From: Rodentolepis nana | Taxonomy: Eukaryota; Platyhelminthes; Cestoda; Cyclophyllidea; Hymenolepididae | Reading direction: 5' to 3' | Length of the DNA: 10,241 nt | Assembly: GCA_900617975.1 (NCBI GenBank) | Contig: UZAE01012902.1 | Span: 19,697-29,937, forward strand | Part shown: positions 1-6,698 of the stretch, piece by piece | Position numbering within the stretch: position 1 is the first letter of the stretch | How the letters are laid out: every line of letters starts with the position of its first letter | Position numbers and translations under genes: made by a program | Notes under the pieces: generated by a model | What the model was told of the DNA's origin: nothing | Seen by the model: the letters and a program-made list of their open reading frames with translations, nothing else | Database searches by the model: none

Positions 1-2949
1 ATTTACATCTCACGACTGTTTTATCACTGTCTGTTCCTCCCCTCTGTGAAGCTAAAGGGCTAATGATAAGTATCATAAAGCCTGTCATTTGAAACAAATA
101 ATTGTTGAAGGCCCAATGGATTAACTGGAGTTAACAGGTTGATGCTGGGGAAATTACTAGTGAACTCCAATAGTGAGGCGTATTCATGTCCATTATCCTA
201 TTAAATCGAAGAAATGAATATATGCAAGAACTATTTTTGTGCAGTTAGGAATACAAATCGCATAATTGGCAAAAAAAATAACCATAGTAACTAGCTTCAA
301 ATGTGATATTTTTGCACAGCCTCAGCCGCTCTGAACAACTTCGCATTATGAACCGGTGTGATCTTTTTCCTACTTCGTGGTTTTTTAGTTTGTTTTTACG
401 ATTTTGAAAATCGTGGTTAATTGCTAATTGTTATAGTCACGAAAAATAACTAATATCCTTATAAATAGAGGTATTTCTTCGCATCCTAGTTATTGTTACC
501 AAATTGAGTATAATTTTTTGCTCACAGAAAAACAATAAAAGACAAATTGGCAGTATAATAGAAAGTGTAGTTTGATTTTCGGGTACCAGCTATTGTCGTT
601 ACTGTTCTTCTAATGTCACCATGATTAGTGAAACCTCACCGATAGAGCATTTCTAACTAATTAATCATTCATTTAGCCACATATATTCAAAGCGTTGTAC
701 TTCAAAAAGGAAAACGCCGTCTATTAATTTACGAGCCTTCCTTTACCACTTTACTGCGCCTGAGAAGCAGTAGTCTTAGTAATATCGTTATGAAAGTCTT
801 GAACTTTCTAATGGCAAATTTATTAGACATTCAAGTTAGTTTTCCATCTACACTTTAATCCCGACTTATCTTTGTTTGAATAATAGCCATTCCACACTTT
901 GCATTAACACGGGCAACTTTCGATTCCCCCCTCCACTCACATTCATGGGTCAGTGACACACACCCACACACTGTAAGACCATGAACATTGATTCTGCATT
1001 CATGTCTTTTAAGAAGGTGGGTTATAATTAACCCTATTAATGGACAAGAATAAATCGAATTCTACACGTTTATTAGGTTAGATGTCGATACTGGTAGTGT
1101 TACCAAATGAAATTTATTTTGAACATTTAGGCAGCTACAATTGATGTGGCAATCGATAGTAAGTACACAAGTGCACTGGTGACTAAGGTCATTGATTTTG
1201 GTATGGCAGTAGTAGTTAGAGCCTTTGCACGTGTATTGTGTGAGTTTTTTGTCTGCACACAAGTGGCCTGAGTCACCCATTCTTCTCTTACTCTCTACGT
1301 ATGTGCAATTTACACAAATGCACACACACTCATCGAAACCTTTATTTTTTTGCGAGAATTAAACCCCTTCGCACACGCATCAACATGACTCCTTTTCTCG
1401 TGTCACGTTCCTTATAACTTCCACGTGAGGAATCAAACTAATTTGCACATTTCACATAGCAGAGTGAGCGATATTGATTAATAATGAGTATGAGTGTAAC
1501 AGGAGATTTTAATTGGAAGCAAAAACCCAAATCAACCATGCACTTAACAGTAAAATTCAAAACCCACTCAGTAAAGCTCTTTAGGTAGAGATAAAACTTT
1601 TGTCATTAATAAGATTGTATAAACGTCATTAGCCATCCTGCTCACTTGACGCTCACCAATGGTCTTTAAGTATGTGACCTCTGATGTCGTGTACGAGTGC
1701 ATCAAACGGTGTACAAGTATTCACTTGTAGTTTGTTCAACAGCCTGGGCTCCTATTAAGGAACCTCTGGCCTTAAATTATGCCCCTTATCAACCTGGCCA
1801 CGTAGTGATTAACTATCATACCTACAGTCGGACAACTAGTTTCCAAACTTTGTATTATGCGGGTAACCTGAAAAAATCATTTTACTGTAAATGCTACCCT
1901 ATGGTTCTATAAACTTGAATTCAAATTAGCTTGCAGACAGAAGGGTTTGTTTGTAGAAATTGAGAAACTCTCGTTCCACCGAAACTGTCTGTATTCAATT
2001 AATTGAACTTGATGAAGGAAGGAAATGGATTTTAAGGTGCATCGTTCTAGTAATTTTTACCCTTTCAATTTAAGCGCTTAGCCTTTAAAAGAGATTCATT
2101 CTTCCCTTACTTTGAGTTCATAAACTTGTGTCAATTTCTTTTCTCTAGTTTTGAGTGGAAATTATGGGAAACAAATGTTTTATGCCACAAACCGATCGAT
2201 TGTAACAAAGATAAGATCATCTGAAATAGATATTACAATTTCGATCAGAATTTATTTATAGAATGACATGGTTTCTAAAACCCAAAAAGTATAGGAATCC
2301 GATCAAAGGATTTAGTAAATTAATAAAGTTTTGAATTTTAAGCCTTCAAACGTCAAGTCTAGGATGATCATACAAGCAAAAATAGACTGATCACAACTTC
2401 AGTTCCAGGGAAATGGTTTCTCTTCATGAACGCAATCGGAAAATTTCCTTCCTGTAAATGCAACATTCTAGTTTCAACATCAGTTGGTTAATTTTTGACC
2501 TTAGGGTTCTAGCCATTTCGTTAACCGTTTCTGCATGGTTTCGGGTATTTATAGGTACATAAGTTCGGTCTGAGCCTGCCACAAAATATTATATAGAGTG
2601 AAAAATTATAATGGTTGTATATCAATCTTGTACTGTGGATTCTAGTCTTCGACATTTTAAAGTATATCCACAAAATCTCGTAATTAATTTATTAATATAG
2701 CATATAATAATAATCAGAATTATAGATTCTACTCCCTTACATCTCTATGATCAGTTTATTTAGCTCACTTACCTAAACCACTTAACACTTGATATGAATG
2801 TCACACCTTTTGAACACTAAAGAGTCCAGCCTATTGCGTAAACAATGAAAATAAGATGGTAAACAGAACAGTGTTATGTATCCTTCGTTTTCATCCAAGC
2901 ATTTTCAATGGTTGTCTTATCTCGAAAATGCCATTAACTAGGCGAAGCA
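1..2949. other. Intergenic or intronic AT-rich DNA, no supportable gene
   Basis: Both strands contain only short open frames, the longest 87 codons on the minus strand at 1062-1325, and none matches a family I recognise. I see no tRNA-like or rRNA-like sequence and no long tandem repeat. A CA-rich patch lies near 955-975 and 1310-1330. Whether this is intergenic or the intron of a gene outside the window cannot be told. Confidence 0.6.
798..835. repeat. 38-bp AT-rich hairpin
   Basis: CTTGAA (798-803) pairs with TTCAAG (830-835) and TCTAAT (807-812) pairs with ATTAGA (822-827). There is a small internal loop and a 9-nt terminal loop. It is isolated, has no gene context, and may be chance. Confidence 0.35.
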
Positions 2950-3430
2950 GGTTTCAAAGTGCCAAACGCGCAGCGGTTGGTGTATGCTAGTAGACGGTGG
3001 CTTTTTTTGCGTAGAAATAGTAGTTATTCTATGTGTACGCTTCTACTACCACCTTATTTGCCCGCTAAGAGTATTTGTGCGTTCGTGATGAATTCCGTCC
3101 AGGAAGCACGTTAAGGTTACGCCAGTGTACGTGTTCGTTGCCATAGCCATTGCACACATACTACCGCGCAAACTGCACGCGTGCGTTGGTGAAGGTTGCA
3201 CGCGGATTGGTTGGCTTTAACCTCGCATACGCACAATCCCTTGCACGTGCCTGTTTTGCCGGTTTTCTTGGTTGGTTGGTCGGGTTTAGGCGAGATGAAT
3301 CATCAACCCTTCCCCCTTCTCTACGAACTACGAAATTTGCGTCGCGTAGACTTCTACTGCCCTCGGTCAAAAGGACACACGTGCATTTTACCTGTGCTTT
3401 ACCTGCAAATGACCTGAATTTTTCGCCAGG
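2950..3430. promoter_or_regulatory. GC/CpG-richer island with CACGTG motifs, possible regulatory element or undefined exon
   Basis: Against AT-rich flanks this stretch has many CG dinucleotides. It contains a palindromic GCACGCGTGC near 3176, CACGTG E-box cores near 3244 and 3377, a CCAAT box on the minus strand (ATTGG near 3205) and TTGG repeats near 3270. Open frames of 100 codons (3150-3452, plus) and 92 codons (3161-3439, minus) overlap each other. Mutual overlap on both strands is expected where stop codons are depleted by GC content, and neither product is recognisable. A promoter/enhancer or an unrecognised exon are both possible. Confidence 0.3.
2988..3053. repeat. Imperfect 66-bp palindrome or hairpin
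   Basis: Nested complementary arms: GCGTA (3009-3013) with TACGC (3036-3040), and ATAG (3017-3020) with CTAT (3029-3032). Outside these, either GGTGG (2996-3000) pairs with CCACC (3049-3053) or TAGTAGA (2988-2994) pairs with TCTACTA (3042-3048). The two outer pairings compete. It lies at the left edge of the GC-richer island. Confidence 0.45.
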
Positions 3431-3452
3431 CCTTGGCAATAAAATGAACTAA

Positions 3453-4042
3453 ACCTTTTTTGCTTTCTAAGTAGAGCTTAATTAATCCTAGAACACCTGA
3501 TGCAAAATGACATGGACTAATCTACTTGATTGGTTTGTTAATTGTTTAATTCGGTCAAACAAGAATTTTCGAATTTATGCAGCAGAGAGTTTGTGACCGC
3601 TAAGCCACAAACAGAGCAAACCATGACAACAGTAATATATGCAAATACAGTCAAGAAAACGACCATACATGAATTATGCTAATGGCAATAGGACAGCATT
3701 TTTAACTTGATCAAGTCATAACTGGAAGGTAACCGAAAAAAAGGGCAACTCAACGAGAACTTATACCTTCTAATTAAGAGTAGTTGGTGCCTTTTTTCAC
3801 AAAGGGCTCTTAAAGTGTGATTTCCGTAAATAAGAGTCAGTGGTTCATTTTGGAGCATTCGCATAACCAAAACTATCTACCTTTATACATTACATTGTTT
3901 AAATCACTGTTTTCTATATTTACGGGAAGGCCAACAGAACGAGCTCCGAGAAAAGACAGATCGATCTCAACTCAACTTTTGGGCCGATTCATGGAGGAAT
4001 TAATTGATCCATTGATACAAATCGACCTTACATAAACAGTCG
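3453..4042. other. AT-rich spacer, nothing supportable
   Basis: Short open frames (plus 3817-4035 with 72 codons; minus 3679-3870 with 63 codons) have no recognisable domain. The segment 3930-4035 is slightly less AT-rich and ends in an amphipathic-looking frame, but it lacks convincing flanking splice signals. Confidence 0.5.
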
Positions 4043-4116
4043 GTAGAATTAATGAAGTGTCATTATTTGACGTTATTAAACTAGGAAAGTTCGAGATAAA
4101 CACTTCATTTTGCTAC
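4043..4116. ncRNA. Candidate pre-miRNA-like hairpin (unproven)
   Basis: AATGAAGTGT (4051-4060) and ACACTTCATT (4100-4109) are perfect inverted complements. After a 2-nt bulge the stem continues with TTAT (4063-4066) against ATAA (4096-4099) and one or two weaker pairs. Outside, GTAG (4043-4046) can pair with CTAC (4113-4116) across a 4/3 internal loop. The result is an imperfect stem of about 74 nt with a terminal loop of about 25 nt, a size compatible with a miRNA precursor on either strand. I recognise no known miRNA seed, and the stem could also be a chance inverted repeat or a mobile-element remnant. Confidence 0.25.
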
Positions 4117-4380
4117 TAAATACACTTGAACTAGCCTGGGATCGTATAGTTGAGTGAAACAATTGATATTCAATGCAACACTCAAAATAGAATTACCCTC
4201 AATACCTTCAGTGAAGAATACCTTGTCACTGTTTCATGTTAAATAAGTCGGAACACTAAAATTTGTGATTAATCAACAAAAAAAGAAATTTATCGAAATA
4301 TAGACATCTCAACGTAGAGCCTTACTGAAAGTCAATAAAACAAAGCCAACCGAAAGGGGCAAAAATAGGAGAAGGATGAG

Positions 4381-4404
4381 TTTAATTAAATTAACATTTT
4401 TAAT
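4381..4404 (-). terminator. Candidate poly(A) signals (two ATTAAA) for the CPEB transcript
   Basis: On the minus strand ATTAAA occurs at 4404-4399 and 4386-4381. A U- and GU-rich stretch resembling a downstream element follows at about 4371-4334 (sense CCTATTTTTGCCCC, then GGTTGGCTTTGTTTTA). I saw no AATAAA on the minus strand between here and the stop codon at 6474. AT-rich DNA yields such hexamers by chance, so this is only a candidate. Confidence 0.35.
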
Positions 4405-4460
4405 GCAAATAAAAGCGAAGATATAACACAGATACAGCGGATGTTGATTTGGATAGTCGC

Positions 4461-4479
4461 GCTGTTTCTGCAAAACAGC
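4461..4479. other. Small perfect hairpin next to the C-rich tract
   Basis: GCTGTTT (4461-4467) and AAACAGC (4473-4479) are perfect inverted complements around a 5-nt loop. The hairpin lies 10 nt from the C-rich tract inside the putative 3' UTR. A seven-pair stem can occur by chance in a window this size; no function is claimed. Confidence 0.4.
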
Positions 4480-4488
4480 CTTTCCAAG

Positions 4489-4533
4489 AGAGGTGGAGGA
4501 GGAGGGGAGGGGGCGGTGGAGGAAAAAAGGGGC
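4489..4533 (-). repeat. C-rich polypyrimidine tract in the putative 3' UTR (G-rich on plus)
   Basis: The plus strand reads as repeated GG and GGA units with GGGG, GGGGG and GGGG runs. The CPEB sense strand is therefore CCTCC/CCCCTCC repeats. C-rich tracts of this kind in 3' UTRs are known binding platforms for PCBP/hnRNP K-type KH proteins; that role here is inference. The plus strand could form a two-tetrad G-quadruplex, but it lacks four close GGG runs. Confidence 0.6.
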
Positions 4534-4994
4534 GAATAACAAACGAGAAGAATTACATAAGAAAGTACAATGACCAGTTTGAAAGTATGGAAGGAGAGAA
4601 CAAAAAATAAAGCCTAGTCGACTGCTTAGAAAGAGAAAGGAAAAAGAGCGATGAAAATGTGCGGCAGAACAGTAGTAGTGACGAGATCACATTTGTGCTA
4701 GGAAAAAGTGGACGAAATACATGTAGAGAATAGAAAAATACCGATGCATCAAGAGAGGTGAATGTCCCACATTCACCAACATGCTGAAGCAGTGAGAAAC
4801 GGAGATCACATTGCTGATGCTCCAAACAAGTTGGTGGTGTTGACTGATGACGAAATCAAAACACAGAGGCGAGATGGAGAACAAAAAAAAACAATGAAAT
4901 TAATTGCACGAAATTGGCTAACGGGGAAGGGAGCTGTATGTAAAGTCCCAGCAAGATCAAAAATTCTTCCTGCCTTCGGAGAGGGGCAAAATGC

Positions 4995-5009
4995 AGAGAG
5001 AGAGAGAGA
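4995..5009. repeat. (AG)7 microsatellite
   Basis: A short AG dinucleotide run within the purine-rich plus strand. It appears as CTCTCT in the CPEB sense direction. Confidence 0.85.
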
Positions 5010-5137
5010 AAGGTGGTGGTAGTGGGCATGTATCAAAGTAGTGGTAGTAAGCTAAACAAACAGATCAGAGGTCGTATAAACTAAAGAATGACTGCGGTGC
5101 TATAAAGTAGTAGCTTAGGGAGGTAGGTATTTAAATA

Positions 5138-5149
5138 GGGGGGGGGGGG
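5138..5149. repeat. Homopolymer run of 12 G (C12 on the CPEB sense strand)
   Basis: Twelve consecutive G residues follow TTTAAATA. In an AT-rich region this is a marked outlier and is prone to sequencing error and length polymorphism. On the sense RNA it would be a C12 tract, a plausible poly(C)-binding protein site. Confidence 0.9.
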
Positions 5150-6262
5150 TCAGAGTGCACAAAAGGGGAACGATAAAAATAACTGAAGTACTGATCAAAA
5201 AATGTGGGAGAGCGAGAAAAAAAAGGAACAAATTCACAAATGACAACGACAGAAAATATAGCAGTGAAAACCACGCACGAATTGTTGTTGGTGACCGATA
5301 ACAGTAGTAGTATAAATTTGGATCGCATTAAAAAGTTTATGAAAATAGTTCCCGTAATAATAAAAGATCATGCATTGCGGCAGTAAGAGTGCATTGAGAG
5401 CGAGAGATAGATAGAGCGAACCTAGCTGAGATGCTGGGTCAGAGTCCTTTCTTCTTCTTTTGTTGTACACCGTTAACACCGGAGACAGCCATCAAATCAG
5501 ACAAGGGAGTACAAAAAAATAAATAAGTAATCCAACTTTTCAATCCGGATAACAAATAACATGCATGGAGGGACAGAGATTTTCTAGCAGACTACGTACG
5601 AACTCGATGATAAAAGAGAGAGAGGAAGACAATATGTGCGTGCATTACAAAAGGAGAAGGAGAAAACCAAATTGGAAAATGTGGAACACACAAAAGGTCA
5701 GCTGGTATAAAACTGAGCAACTATACGCAGAAGTGAGAAGGACAAACACCTTGGAAGTCGTGTGTGTGTAGAGCAGTTGATCGTGATTGTCGTAAATGAG
5801 AGAGCACTGTGTGCAGACGTGGTACACAGACAAGTTGGTATTTCTCTCGAGCTCATTATGTGTTTTCTTTCCAATGGGGTGCTCACTTTCCGTTACAACA
5901 AAGAGATGCCACACCGTACAATTATCAAAAGAGGAAAGGAGATAGAAAATAATTAAGAAACGCAAATTGCACAACAGAAAGTAGAAAAGGGTACCACTTT
6001 TGGCATTATCATAGTAATGAGAGAAGGAGAACCATTAAGAGAGAAATGAAGAAAAATGATGATAACCTGAGGGGAACTACAATGAGAGGTGTGAGGGAGA
6101 ACAAATTAAAATAGTTCACATTTCGAAGAAAGATTGCGAGTTACATTCAAGTATAAAGAAATGGGGAGGATAAAAAGCTCACAAATAACCGAAAACATGC
6201 AAAAAGAAGTGTAACAAAAAATAGAGATATTTCCAAAAAGTTAATCAATTGATGAACTGGCA

Positions 6263-6274
6263 TGTGTGTGTGTG
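6263..6274. repeat. Short (TG)6 microsatellite
   Basis: Six TG units in the putative 3' UTR (CA repeats on the sense strand). Short and probably neutral. Confidence 0.75.
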
Positions 6275-6473
6275 CTAATAAGTAGATAATATACGGAAAG
6301 TAATCGAACTGAAAAAAAAATGCGCAAGCCAATGAGAGGGCAGAGGGTGAGAGAGGCGGAAATAAGGGACCGATCACAGGGAGGATTATGACGGAGAAAC
6401 TACAAAACTATATACGCAAAAAGCGAATACTATTCTGGGGTTGTGGGATTGACGGTTGATGATTAGAGAGCCT

Positions 6474-6698
6474 CTACCAACGATAAAGAGCTGGACGCGG
6501 TCTCTCAGCGCCCTCCTTGACAAGGGGTTTGTGGAACTCACGACCCTGGCGACTGTGGATTTGCATCCAGCACTGTTCACAGTAGTACTGTAAACAGGTG
6601 ACATTAGCGCAGAATAGTGGTGCAAACTTTCCACCGCAGCGAGCGCCTTGACATTCATCACACATTTGATTATCCAACACGTATGGTTTGACCTCAAC
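6474..6698 (-). CDS. CPEB: CPEB coding exon 6: ZZ zinc-binding domain and stop
   Basis: This 225-nt terminal exon encodes residues 764-837, starting VEVKPYVLDNQMCDEC and ending in PALYRW before TAG at 6476-6474. Cysteines 776, 779, 784, 793, 798, 803 and 806 and histidines 811 and 819 give the usual CPEB ZZ ligand set for two zinc ions. In this family the ZZ domain packs near the RRMs and is thought to help recruit partner proteins. The preceding intron 6771-6699 is 73 nt (donor GTATGA, acceptor TTTTTGTCAG|GTTGAG). Confidence 0.97.
   Translation of the reverse strand, partial: VEVKPYVLDNQMCDECQGARCGGKFAPLFCANVTCLQYYCEQCWMQIHSRQGREFHKPLVKEGAERPRPALYRW

Larger units (their letters stand above)
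4365..6473 (-). other. CPEB: Putative long pyrimidine-rich 3' UTR of the CPEB gene
   Basis: No coding sequence is supported here. Read in the gene's direction (minus), the stretch is rich in C and U with CTCT, TTTTCTT and CCTCC words. The plus strand is correspondingly full of GAGA, GGAAA and AAAAAGG. The bias begins just past the stop codon and fades near 4300-4365, where ATTAAA signals and a U/GU-rich segment lie. Small open frames here on both strands look compositional. The extent is inferred from the bias and the poly(A) candidates, not proven; RNA data would set the end. Confidence 0.5.

Noticed and set aside
3817..4035. Possible exon encoding an amphipathic C-terminal segment
   Set aside because: No recognised homology, weak splice signals at both edges and no partner exons; cannot be supported.
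4491..4532. G-quadruplex on the plus strand
   Set aside because: There are not four GGG runs with short loops; only a weak two-tetrad form is possible.
4844..4855. CTGATGA followed by CGAAA, resembling the hammerhead ribozyme core
   Set aside because: Only one base separates the two core motifs, leaving no room for stem II, and no flanking stem I or III pairing is evident.
4762..5022. 86-codon plus-strand open frame
   Set aside because: Purine-rich composition yields Lys/Arg/Glu/Gly codons by default; no domain, no splice context, and it lies antisense to the putative CPEB 3' UTR.
5645..5974. 109-codon minus-strand open frame downstream of the CPEB stop
   Set aside because: Leu/Phe/Ser/Cys-rich product typical of translating a C/U-rich UTR; no recognisable motif.
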